From Mesostigma viride (Eukaryota; Streptophyta; Mesostigmatophyceae; Mesostigmatales; Mesostigmataceae): 64,000 nt of DNA. The notes beneath the pieces were generated by a model. It did not search any database. It saw nothing but the letters and a program-made list of their open reading frames with translations, and was not told where the DNA came from. The position numbers and the translations under genes are program-made. Location: positions 3,221,216-3,285,215 of the forward strand of contig RPFO01000050.1 in NCBI GenBank assembly GCA_009746045.1, written 5' to 3'. Shown in pieces: positions 49,865-61,700 of this stretch (positions are counted from its first letter, which is position 1; each line of letters starts with the position of its first letter).

Positions 49865-50175
49865 GTATCAAGGAGACAACCAGCGCAGGCCAGAAATCGG
49901 GAGAATCCGGACCATGGTAGCTCGAGCCTGCCGTTATCTTGTCCACGTGTTCGAGTCGTTCAGGATGATGAAGATGAATGGTGATGGAAATGTGTATCCT
50001 TGTGCATTGAAATTATGGCTGGCTTACGTGTAGAGCGACTAGATTACCTAGACGGTGGGGCCGGAAACAGCATGCTTGATCAGGGCGTGTGTTTCGAGCC
50101 TAACTGGCCGGGAGTGTCTAGTGGTGAGCACCATTGCTGCGATCGCTCTCCCACCATTTACGAGGAATTAATACT
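49865..50175 (+). mobile_element. CACTA arm fragment
   Basis: About 310 bp resembling 41255-41470 and the reverse complement of 42180-42370. It shares GACAACCAGCGCAGG, ATCGGGAGAATCCGGACCATGG and GGTGGGGCCGGAAACAGC. No termini are present. It is a relic of the first CACTA family. Confidence 0.65.
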
Positions 50176-50518
50176 GGGTATGTTTACAATGTACAAAGGG
50201 GTGGCCACGCACCTCATATGTGTTAATTGATCCCTCCAGCATGGCCAGCCTTGTAAATATGTTCATAGCCTTGACGATGGTAGCCCTAATATGCCTACTA
50301 AGCAGCATTTCCTATGTTTCTCCCAGGTTAGAGTGTAAGGTTGATGCCAACCAAGCTAGTCAACTCAACAACACCTCCTAAACTGTCCTCCCCGGCATGG
50401 ATGACAAACTGGGACTATGGAGGGCAAGGAACCAAGTAGGAACATGGTATATATAGCTTGCATGCAGTCATGCATGTCAAACATGGTTGGCTCAGCACAT
50501 TGTAGTATTGTCACATCA
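50176..50518. other. Non-coding stretch
   Basis: No gene or recognised repeat was seen. Sequence is moderately AT-rich. Confidence 0.45.
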
Positions 50519-50993
50519 TCATAAGAAATGCCAGCTTAGGGGAATACAGCAGTAGTAGTGTAGAATAGATAGACCGTGGCCATGTACATGTACGCCTCCT
50601 AGAGGCACTATCCCAGCTAAGCCACGCGCTTTATTTAATCATGTACATGTGTGCCTATGATGAGCCACACTCCAGATGATGCCTAGCTTAATTATTTAGT
50701 TATGCTGTGCCCATGCAGAGAGTTGCTCTCTGCTGAGATGCCACGCTCTAGTTTTGTATAGCCATGATGATCTTCCCCCTCACAGGCATGCTCCCCCCTT
50801 ACCCGGGCATAGCGTGATAGACCATGAAGGTGCAGGTGCCCTGGTGCACCTAGAGCAGGGGTCCTTTACATCCCCACCCTTGCAGGAAGTAGCTTAGGAT
50901 GTATGATAGGCCATATGCCCCCTCTCAAGGGCTATGTGCTACATATACTCCCAACGGAGTTATGTTACAATTCAATTCAATTCATAAGAAATG
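50519..50993 (+). mobile_element. LINE 3' end (plus strand) with 12-bp target duplication
   Basis: TCATAAGAAATG at 50519-50530 and 50982-50993 flanks 451 bp. The copy starts at the sequence that follows ORF1 in the 34.7-kb element (CCAGCTTAGGGGAATACAGC). It then has the CATGATGATCTTCC and TTTACATCCCCACCC blocks, the ACTCC-CAAC-GGAGT hairpin (about 50948-50961) and an ATTCA-type tail. It is entirely 3' UTR, so it encodes nothing. Confidence 0.9.
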
Positions 50994-52014
50994 AAAGCTC
51001 AAACAACCATTGGTGCCAGCTATCTACACATGCAGTCACACTAATGTGCACAACATCTCCAACATGTATCATCATCACTATAAGTCTATAACACTTCCAT
51101 CCCTGCACGATAAAATGCAAAGAAACCATTGGCAGCCCTTCAGCGCATTAGCGCTGTGATGCCCGGCCGCTGCGAAGAGAGGGTGCGTCACTCTCACACA
51201 ACATGCAAGAAGCGTCCATACGCACAACATCCTTGCCACAACACGTTTTATGAAATGCCTTATACCTTCCCGAGGAGCTATAGGCCGCGACTGAAGCGGC
51301 CCTGATCACGACATCAACGAAAACAGTCTAAAGCTGCCAGGTATTCGACAACACAACGGCAAGCCACGGCGAGCTAGCTGGCGGAAACTGCCCAAAAAGA
51401 ACGCAAAAACCCTCGAACGACGAGCTCATAGAAGAAAGCACTGATAGCAGAAAACATTCGCGACAAATCTGTACCTCACCTTCGTAAATCCCTCGCCCAG
51501 GCGCGCAACAACAGCCGTTCTTCCATGGACAGGTCAGACACGCACTGCGCAGGTCTGAACAATTAATTACGGTCGATCATGGCCGAAAATCTGGCAAAAA
51601 GCACCAGATCGGTTTAGAATTCGACGCAACCGATATTAACGACGGCTTCACGGTCAGCACAAACCCCAAAACCGCGACTCTACAGCCGCTATCATGAATT
51701 CTATTTCATTCCGCGCGACCAAAGAATTCAGATTACCCCCCATGCCGATGGCATAAAAAAAACAACAGTGATACTGTAAACCAGCTGATTTCCGCCACAA
51801 ACTACCATCATAAACTCATCGTCTTTTAGATTCGAGTATAAATTTTGCATTTCGCCTGCCCTAGTGTGGTAGTTTCGCCTGAATGCAGTCGCCATGGCCA
51901 CGTACTTCCGCAAGGGGTGCGCGCACCGTGCACGTGAAATTTATCACCTTTGGGCCTCCGGCGCGAATTTTTCGGCGCCAAAAAATTCGGGCATGTCCCG
52001 TCCCCTTCAATTAA
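50994..52014. other. Non-coding stretch
   Basis: About 1 kb without a supported gene. Short frames have no motif. No LTR, TIR or tandem repeat was noticed. Confidence 0.45.
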
Positions 52015-52315
52015 CTTAATGCTTTGCTCACGCAGAGAGCCACTCTCTGCTGAGAGGCCATGCCCTAGCCCCCGCTCAGCAATGATCAATCATCTTCCAC
52101 CCCATGCCAGCTAGGCCTCTTTTGGTATGATACATGTCATGGTGGTGCAGGTGCACCTTGTGCACCCAGAGTAGGTGGCAATTTACAGATCCCCCATGCG
52201 CCCACAGGTTGAAGCCCAGAATATATTAAAAACCATATGCCCCCTCTCAGGGATATGCGTTACGTATACTTCCCACGGAGATACATATGTTCTTGATTAA
52301 TTAATTATTTAATTT
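52015..52315 (+). mobile_element. Diverged LINE 3' end (plus strand)
   Basis: Contains the blocks GCAGAGAGCC...CTCTGCTGAGAGGCCATG, a GTGCAGGTGCACCTTGTGCAC stretch, CATATGCCCCCTCTCAGGGATATG, and an imperfect terminal hairpin (CTTCCCACGGAG). A short TTAA tail runs to about 52315. More diverged than the other copies, so older. Confidence 0.65.
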
Positions 52316-53043
52316 CCCTAACAAATTGTTGCAACTACCCAGCTTCCTCACCATGCTCATCAAACAGGTCTCTCTTCCCTGGAAAAAGGCCTGTACAAAT
52401 TGGCGTGCTTTGTCAGGACCCTCCCTAGAAGAAAACTGATTCTGTCTTTGCAATCCCCCCCCCTCCCCCTCTTGGCGCCCCTATCAAAATTTGAATGTAA
52501 TTCGAAGCAGGCGTCGCGGGGTGCAAGGACCACCCCCTCCCTCTCCACCACGCCCCTTGCCGGCACGAAAAAGAAATCTTACTCACATCCCGAAAAAGAC
52601 AAGAGGTGATTCATTTCATGGCCTTCGCATGCAGCAGCGCCACGATTGTTTCCATGGATGGCCTGTGCGTTCCCTAGGGGCCATGAATGTACTCACTTTG
52701 TGGCCTTGTACACACCCCTGAGACTGTACCAACATCATCAGAAGCCAAACCCCCTTAGAAATAGGTGTTGCGTTGCAACACCATAGACACCACGCTTTGC
52801 GAGGGTGATCCCAACCGGTTCAGGTGGATCACGTCACAAAGTAAATAAACATCTCCATAAAAATATCAACAACTAGAGCTAATACAACCACTCGACGGCG
52901 GTTGTCTCATCCAGACTTCGCATGGGTGACCCCTCCTCGCCTGTCTCAAACTCCCTAGTCCTCGATGAATCCCGTACTCCCGGCAGACCCCAATCTTCTA
53001 CCCCATTGCCGGCCCCACTTGTCTCCTGCTTGGCTGGTTGAGC
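52316..53043. other. Non-coding stretch downstream of the host-like gene
   Basis: No supported gene. It probably includes the 3' UTR of the minus-strand gene ending at 53044. No clear polyadenylation signal was assigned. Confidence 0.45.
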
Positions 53044-53324
53044 CTACCCCGCGCCGACCCGCTTAACTGCCAGCTCCACCCTCAGCGCCCTCAGCTCCAT
53101 GCGTGCCCGTTGAAGCTCCCTCCGCAATCCCTCGGCCGTCTCCTCCGCGGCATGCCGCTCCTCCTCCGCCTCCCGTAGCTGCTGGCGCAGGACACCCACC
53201 ACCTCGAGAATCGGGTCCATGCCCCGCGGGCCCCCCATGCCTCCCGATAGACCCACCGGGTGCCCCACCCCCGGGTGACCCCCCGGGTGGCCGCCCCCAG
53301 GGTAGTACATCCCATTGCCCCCCC

Positions 53325-53355
<31 letters not shown>

Positions 53356-54891
53356 ACCCCCGCCGCCGTGGTATTCCGCCACATGGCGCCCATGCGGTGG
53401 CAGTGGCATCTCGGGGCCGTCAATTGGCCCAGGCCACGAGTGGCCCATGGCGACACCACCGCCGTCCAGCGCCCCCATCCCTCCTCCGTGGCCCGATGGG
53501 CCATGGTGGAAGGAGGGCGGCGGGTTGTGCCGCATGCGGGGGTTCCCCCCTTGCGCCAGGTGTCCCATGGGGGCGTCGTTGTTAGCGGACATGGGCCCGC
53601 CGCCGCCACGTGGCGCCGGCGGGGGAGGGGCAGGCGGCTCTTGCGGCGGGGCTTCGTCCATGTCGGGCGGAAGCTCCCCGTTCTCTTCGAGCCAGCGGAA
53701 GAGGCGTGCGCCCGCCTGCGGGTAAGGGCAAAGGGGCCCGCAACACACGTGAGAAGACAAGAGGGCACGCGAGGGGAGCGCAAGGGGGACCAGGGTAAGG
53801 GGGCACGTGAGGGGGATGCACGCGAGGGGAATGCTAGCAGACGGCACGGAAACAAAGCCATTAAGGGCATGGTTACATGTGAAGGAGCACCGGTGTACCC
53901 AAACACACATGAGGGAGGACGAGTGCACGACAATGTGGCCGTGACATGGGGGAATGCGAACAAGTGCCGCGGCACGCACATACGAACAACACAAGCACAG
54001 ACAGAAAAAAACTAGGCAGACAGCATGCAATGACAGACACACGGGGGGAGTGAACACAGACGGCCAGCAGGGCAATGCAGCACAAGGTAGTTTATGACGT
54101 TTTGTTGTAGTATACAATTGCATGCTATGTTATACAAATAGTAACAGTAGCGAATTTTATACAGTTGTTCTACTTGTCATGTAGTTGTTCTAGTGGTATA
54201 GGTTATACGATTGCAAACGAGGTATTCGTTGGTGGCTAGATCAAGAAAACGAGCTGATCCAAAGGAGGGGGTTCACCAGGCGAGAGCGCCACAAAAATGT
54301 GGTTTTTGTCACGTAGGAGTCCTCGTGATAACACTTGCATGTAGACGATTGAGGCAAACACCAGAAATGGAGTGATAATGGAAAGATGATAGTGGAAAAA
54401 AAGACAATGGGAGAATAATATAAATACTGCTAGAAATATGCTTACATTCACAGGCACTGTGCTCGCATGGACGAAAGGGCTCGCCAACCCATCGTCCAAC
54501 CCATGCTCACACATACCTTGCAAGCCACTTCTTCCCACAAACCTCATGCCACAAACCTTCCCCTTCTACATGCCCAGTTACACACCTGTCTCGATGCCCC
54601 TTGCATCCGAATGATTTTGTCCTCACCCACCTTGTGCGCGCGGTTGCGCAGGTGGCCGAGACGCAGGCATATCGACAAGGAGGAGCGGCCGAACCGGATC
54701 GCCAGCTCGCGCGGGGTGTACTTGCTGCTGTCACGCCACAGCCGGATGTCCTGCTTGAGGCTCCACGTGAGCCCTTTGCTGTGCTGGTCTTCCTCGGGGG
54801 GCTCACCTCCCCCCCCCTCGGCGCACTCGCGGTCGTCCTCGTCCACATCCGCGTCCTCGTCACTGCGCATCGCCGTCATGCGGTAAAGCGC
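53044..54891 (-). CDS. Host-like protein: helix-turn-helix-like segment, Gly/Pro-rich middle, C-terminal coiled coil
   Basis: Two exons are supported on the minus strand. Exon A (54891-54631) follows an acceptor TTATTACAG and ends at donor GTGGGTGAG. It encodes an acidic stretch (SDEDADVDEDD) and LTWSLKQDIRLW...YTPRELAIRFGRSSLSICLRL. The W-x-helix then LA..FGRS...I..RL pattern resembles Myb/sigma-type helix-turn-helix DNA-binding units. Exon B (53715-53044, acceptor CCCGCAG) joins in phase and begins AGARLFRWLEENGELPPDMD. It has Pro- and Gly-rich sequence with a (GGC)n run, and a coiled coil (LEVVGVLRQQLREAEEERH, GLRRELQRARMELRALRVEL) before TAG. The first Met may be at 54879 in exon A; upstream exons are not excluded. 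Function is unknown. It is the only gene here without transposon features. Confidence 0.6.
53716..54630 (-). other. Intron of the host-like gene
   Basis: 915 bp between GTGGGTGAG (54630 inward) and CCCGCAG (53716). Reading through it gives long frames without domains, which are not counted as coding. Confidence 0.55.
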
Positions 54892-55799
54892 CTGTAATAA
54901 CAACAACAACAATAGCGACAACAGCGGTAACAACAGTGATGTAAGTAGGGATGTATGGTGAGGAGCAGGGCGTGGGGGTGTGACCATCGCCGGCATGAGG
55001 TGCGGTAGAGCGCCTGGGGGAGACAAGGTAGGTAGTCTTTGGTCTGCAACAGGGAGCATTGGGGTGGTAAAAATGGGAGCATTGGGGTGGGGCGTGCAGA
55101 GCGCGTGAGTGCGGGGTTGGGCGTTGCAAACGGTAAATGGGCGGGTGGAGCCAAGGGTAAATGGGCGGGTGCAGCCAAAGGTAAATGGGCGGGTGGAGCC
55201 GAGGGTAAATGCGCAGGCGGAGCCAAAGGTAAATGGGCAGGTGGAGCCGAGGGTCGGGACAGTCGGACAGATGTCACAGGAGGCCAGATGGAACGACGAG
55301 AAGAAGGGAAGGGGGATACGAGCGGGTGAGCGTGGCCGGCACGTAGTAGAGCATCGGGGAGAGCGGGTAGTGAGGTGGGTTGAAGTGCAATGGGAAAAAA
55401 AGATGGGGCAAGAGCCCATGAGCGTGGGCGAGGCACGCGTGCATGCGGTAGAGGGTCTGAAGGGGAGTTTACATGTGATGTGGTGTGTTGACGTGCGGCA
55501 ATCAAGAGATGGGGGCCAGGAGCGTGTTGAGCGCAGGGATGGGGCGTGCGTGCAATGGAGCATCGGGGTGGTGGGGGGGTGAATTACAGGGACAAGAACA
55601 AGGGAAGAGGGGGAATGGAGGCACTGTGGGAATAAGTGTAGCGTGCGGGTGGGACGCGCGTGCGATGGATGGTCTGCTTGAGCCAAGAACAGCGACAAGC
55701 AACCAGAGAGCAGCCTGAGGATTCCACCGCATCCGTCCCATCCATCCAAGCCATTTAGTTATAACCTGACTCCTTTGGCTTCCACGTCACGCCCGGCCC
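54892..55799. other. Upstream region of the host-like gene with small repeats
   Basis: Contains GTT/ATT-rich triplets next to exon A and a second acceptor-like copy of the exon start (CAGGCGCTCTACCGCA, minus strand, near 55012). It also contains the 24-bp repeat at 55132-55251. A promoter or further 5' exons may lie here, but none could be fixed. Confidence 0.45.
55132..55251. repeat. 24-bp tandem repeat (five units)
   Basis: Five units of GGTAAATGGGCGGGTGGAGC plus four bases, with single-base variants, located upstream of the host-like gene. Confidence 0.9.
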
Positions 55800-58700
55800 G
55801 ACGACAGCTGGCTTCCCCTTTCACGCTCTATCATTACACCGCAGCTATTTCTGCTCCCCCTTTCACGCTCTATCATCACACCGCAGCTATTTCTGCTCCC
55901 CCTTTCACGCTCTATCATCACACCGCAGCTATTTCTGCTCCCCCTTTCACGCTCTATCATCACACCGCAGCTATTTCTGCTTCCCCTTTCACGCTCTATC
56001 ATCACACCGCAGCTATTTCTGCTCCCCCTTTCACGCTCTATCATCACACCGCAGCTATTTCTGCTTCCCCTTTCACGCTCTATCATCACATCGCAGCTAT
56101 TTCTGCTCCCCCTTTCACGCTCTATCATCACACCGCAGCTATTTCTGCTCCCCCTTTCACGCTCTATCATCACATCGCAGCTATTTCTGCTCCCCCTTTC
56201 ACGCTCCATCATCACATCGCAGCTATTTCTGCTCCCCCTTTCACGCTCTATCATCACACCGCAGCTATTTCTGCTCCCCCTTTCACGCTCTATCATCACA
56301 CCGCAGCTATTTCTGCTCCCCCTTTCACGCTCTATCATCACATCGCAGCTATTTCTGCTCCCCCTTTCACGCTCTATCATCACATCGCAGCTATTTCTGC
56401 TCCCCCTTTCACGCTCTATCATCACACCGCAGCTATTTCTGCTCCCCCTTTCACGCTCTATCATCACACCGCAGCTATTTCTGCTTCCCCTTTCACGCTC
56501 TATCATCACATCGCAGCTATTTCTGCTCCCCCTTTCACGCTCTATCATCACACCGCAGCTATTTCTGCTTCCCCTTTCACGCTCCATCATCACACCGCAG
56601 CTATTTCTGCTCCCCCTTTCACGCTCCATCATCACATCGCAGCTATTTCTGCTTCCCCTTTCACGCTCTATCATCACATCGCAGCTATTTCTGCTCCCCC
56701 TTTCACGCTCCATCATCACACCGCAGCTATTTCTGCTCCCCCTTTCACGCTCTATCATCACATCGCAGCTATTTCTGCTCCCCCTTTCACGCTCCATCAT
56801 CACATCGCAGCTATTTCTGCTCCCCCTTTCACGCTCCATCATCACATCGCAGCTATTTCTGCTCCCCCTTTCACGCTCCATCATCACATCGCAGCTATTT
56901 CTGCTCCCCCTTTCACGCTCTATCATCACACCGCAGCTATTTCTGCTCCCCCTTTCACGCTCTATCATCACACCGCAGCTATTTCTGCTCCCCCTTTCAC
57001 GCTCTATCATCACATCGCAGCTATTTCTGCTCCCCCTTTCACGCTCCATCATCACATCGCAGCTATTTCTGCTCCCCCTTTCACGCTCCATCATCACACC
57101 GCAGCTATTTCTGCTCCCCCTTTCACGCTCTATCATCACATCGCAGCTATTTCTGCTCCCCCTTTCACGCTCCATCATCACATCGCAGCTATTTCTGCTC
57201 CCCCTTTCACGCTCTATCATCACATCGCAGCTATTTCTGCTCCCCCTTTCACGCTCCATCATCACATCGCAGCTATTTCTGCTCCCCCTTTCACGCTCTA
57301 TCATCACACCGCAGCTATTTCTGCTTCCCCTTTCACGCTCTATCATCACACCACAGCTATTTCTGCTCCCCCTTTCACGCTCTATCATCACACCGCAGCT
57401 ATTTCTGCTGCCCCTTTCACGCTCTATCATCACACCGCAGCTATTTCTGCTCCCCCTTTCACGCTCTATCATCACACCGCAGCTATTTCTGCTCCCCCTT
57501 TCACGCTCTATCATCACACCGCAGCTATTTCTGCTCCCCCTTTCACGCTCTATCATCACACCGCAGCTATTTCTGCTCCCCCTTTCATGCTCTATCATCA
57601 CACCGCAGCTATTTCTGCTCCCCCTTTCACGCTCTATCATCACACCGCAGCTATTTCTGCTTCCCCTTTCACGCTCTATCATCACATCGCAGCTATTTCT
57701 GCTCCCCCTTTCACGCTCTATCATCACATCGCAGCTATTTCTGCTCCCCCTTTCATGCTCTATCATTACACCGCAGCTATTTCTGCTCCCCCTTTCACGC
57801 TCTATCATCACATCGCAGCTATTTCTGCTCCCCCTTTCACGCTCTATCATCACATCGCAGCTATTTCTGCTCCCCCTTTCACGCTCTATCATCACACCGC
57901 AGCTATTTCTGCTCCCCCTTTCACGCTCTATCATCACATCGCAGCTATTTCTGCTCCCCCTTTCACGCTCTATCATCACACCGCAGCTATTTCTGCTCCC
58001 CCTTTCATGCTCTATCATCACATCGCAGCTATTTCTGCTTCCCCTTTCACGCTCTATCATTACATCGCAGCTATTTCTGCTCCCCCTTTCATGCTCTATC
58101 ATCACATCGCAGCTATTTCTGCTTCCCCTTTCACGCTCTATCATTACATCGCAGCTATTTCTGCTCCCCCTTTCATGCTCTATCATCACACCGCAGCTAT
58201 TTCTGCTCCCCCTTTCATGCTCTATCATCACACCGCAGCTATTTCTGCTCCCCCTTTCACGCTCTATCATCACATCGCAGCTATTTCTGCTCCCCCTTTC
58301 ACGCTCTATCATCACATCGCAGCTATTTCTGCTTCCCCTTTCATGCTCTATCATCACACCGCAGCTATTTCTGCTCCCCCTTTCACGCTCTATCATCACA
58401 TCGCAGCTATTTCTGCTTCCCCTTTCACGCTCTATCATCACATCGCAGCTATTTCTGCTTCCCCTTTCACGCTCTATCATCACATCGTGGCTATTTCTGC
58501 TCCCCCTTTCATGCTCTATCATTACATCGCAGCTATTTCTGCTCCCCCTTTCACGCTCTATCATTACACCGCAGCTATTTCTGCTCCCCCTTTCATGCTC
58601 TATCATTACACCGCAGCTATTTCTGCTCCCCCTTTCATGCTCTATCATTACATCGCAGCTATTTCTGCTCCCCCTTTCACGCTCTATCATTACACCGCAG

Positions 58701-61700
58701 CTATTTCTGCTCCCCCTTTCAGGCTCTATCATTACACCGCAGCTATTTCTGCTCCCCCTTTCACGCTCTATCATTACACCGCAGCTATTTCTGCTCCCCC
58801 TTTCATGCTCTATCATTACATCGCAGCAATTTCTGCTCCCCCTTTCATGCTCTATCATTACATCGCAGCTATTTCTGCTCCCCCTTTCATGCTCTATCAT
58901 TACACCGCAGCTATTTCTGCTCCCCCTTTCACGCTCTATCATTACACCGCAGCTATTTCTGCTCCCCCTTTCATGCTGTATCATTACATCGCAGCTATTT
59001 CTGCTCCCCCTTTCATGCTCTATCATTACACCGCAGCTATTTCTGCTCCCCCTTTCATGCTCTATCATTACACCACAGCTATTTCTGCTCCCCCTTTCAT
59101 GCTCTATCATTACACCGCAGCTATTTCTGCTCCCCCTTTCATACTCTATCATTACACCGCAGCTATTTCTGCTCCCCCTTTCATGCTCTATCATTACACC
59201 GCAGCTATTTCTGCTCCCCCTTTCACGCTCTATCATTACACCGCAGCTATTTCTGCTCCCCCTTTCATGCTCTATCATTACACCGCAGCTATTTCTGCTC
59301 CCCCTTTCATACTCTATCATTACACCGCAGCTATTTCTGCTCCCCCTTTCATACTCTATCATTACACCGCAGCTATTTCTGCTCCCCCTTTCATGCTCTA
59401 TCATTACACCGCAGCTATTTCTGCTCCCCCTTTCATGCTCTATCATTACACCGCAGCTATTTCTGCTCCCCCTTTCATGCTCTATCATTACACCGCAGCT
59501 ATTTCTGCTCCCCCTTTCATACTCTATCATTACACCGCAGCTATTTCTGCTCCCCCTTTCATGCTCTATCATTACACCGCAGCTATTTCTGCTCCCCCTT
59601 TCATGCTCTATCATTACACCGCAGCTATTTCTGCTCCCCCTTTCATGCTCTATCATTACACCGCAGCTATTTCTGCTCCCCCTTTCATGCTCTATCATCA
59701 CACCGCAGCTATTTCTGCTCCCCCTTTCACGCTCTATCATCACACCGCAGCTATTTCTGCTCCCCCTTTCACGCTCCATCATCACACCGCAGCTATTTCT
59801 GCTCCCCCTTTCATGCTCCATCATCACACCGCAGCTATTTCTGCTTCCCCTTTCACGCTCTATCATCACACCGCAGCTATTTCTGCTCCCCCTTTCACGC
59901 TCCATCATCACATCGCAGCTATTTCTGCTCCCCCTTTCACGCTCTATCATCACATCGCAGCTATTTCTGCTCCCCCTTTCACGCTCCATCATCACACCGC
60001 AGCTATTTCTGCTCCCCCTTTCACGCTCTATCATCACATCGCAGCTATTTCTGCTCCCCCTTTCACGCTCCATCATCACACCGCAGCTATTTCTGCTCCC
60101 CCTTTCATGCTCCATCATCACACCGCAGCTATTTCTGCTCCCCCTTTCATGCTCTATCATCACACCGCAGCTATTTCTGCTCCCCCTTTCACGCTCCATC
60201 ATTACATCGCAGCTATTTCTGCTCCCCCTTTCACGCTCCATCATTACATCGCAGCTATTTCTGCTCCCCCTTTCACGCTCTATCATCACACCGCAGCTAT
60301 TTCTGCTCCCCCTTTCACGCTCTATCATCACATCGTGGCTATTTCTGCTCCCCCTTTCATGCTCTATCATTACATCGCAGCTATTTCTGCTCCCCCTTTC
60401 ACGCTCTATCATTACACCGCAGCTATTTCTGCTCCCCCTTTCATGCTCTATCATTACACCGCAGCTATTTCTGCTCCCCCTTTCATGCTCTATCATTACA
60501 TCGCAGCTATTTCTGCTCCCCCTTTCACGCTCTATCATTACACCGCAGCTATTTCTGCTCCCCCTTTCAGGCTCTATCATTACACCGCAGCTATTTCTGC
60601 TCCCCCTTTCACGCTCTATCATTACACCGCAGCTATTTCTGCTCCCCCTTTCATGCTCTATCATTACATCGCAGCAATTTCTGCTCCCCCTTTCATGCTC
60701 TATCATTACATCGCAGCTATTTCTGCTCCCCCTTTCATGCTCTATCATTACACCGCAGCTATTTCTGCTCCCCCTTTCACGCTCTATCATCACATCGCAG
60801 CTATTTCTGCTCCCCCTTTCACGCTCTATCATCACATCGCAGCTATTTCTGCTCCCCCTTTCACGCTCTATCATCACACCGCAGCTATTTCTGCTCCCCC
60901 TTTCACGCTCTATCATCACATCGCAGCTATTTCTGCTCCCCCTTTCACGCTCTATCATCACACCGCAGCTATTTCTGCTCCCCCTTTCATGCTCTATCAT
61001 CACATCGCAGCTATTTCTGCTTCCCCTTTCACGCTCTATCATTACATCGCAGCTATTTCTGCTCCCCCTTTCATGCTCTATCATCACATCGCAGCTATTT
61101 CTGCTTCCCCTTTCACGCTCTATCATTACATCGCAGCTATTTCTGCTCCCCCTTTCATGCTCTATCATCACACCGCAGCTATTTCTGCTCCCCCTTTCAT
61201 GCTCTATCATCACACCGCAGCTATTTCTGCTCCCCCTTTCACGCTCTATCATCACATCGCAGCTATTTCTGCTCCCCCTTTCACGCTCTATCATCACATC
61301 GCAGCTATTTCTGCTTCCCCTTTCATGCTCTATCATCACACCGCAGCTATTTCTGCTCCCCCTTTCACGCTCTATCATCACATCGCAGCTATTTCTGCTT
61401 CCCCTTTCACGCTCTATCATCACATCGCAGCTATTTCTGCTTCCCCTTTCACGCTCTATCATCACATCGTGGCTATTTCTGCTCCCCCTTTCATGCTCTA
61501 TCATTACATCGCAGCTATTTCTGCTCCCCTTTCACGCTCTATCATTACACCGCAGCTATTTCTGCTCCCCCTTTCATGCTCTATCATTACACCGCAGCTA
61601 TTTCTGCTCCCCCTTTCATGCTCTATCATTACATCGCAGCTATTTCTGCTCCCCCTTTCACGCTCTATCATTACACCGCAGCTATTTCTGCTCCCCCTTT

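Noticed and set aside
53044-54123. A 359-residue single-exon reading of the host-like gene
   Set aside because: The part upstream of 53715 reads through a segment ending in a strong CCCGCAG acceptor and lacks domains. The two-exon model joins in phase.
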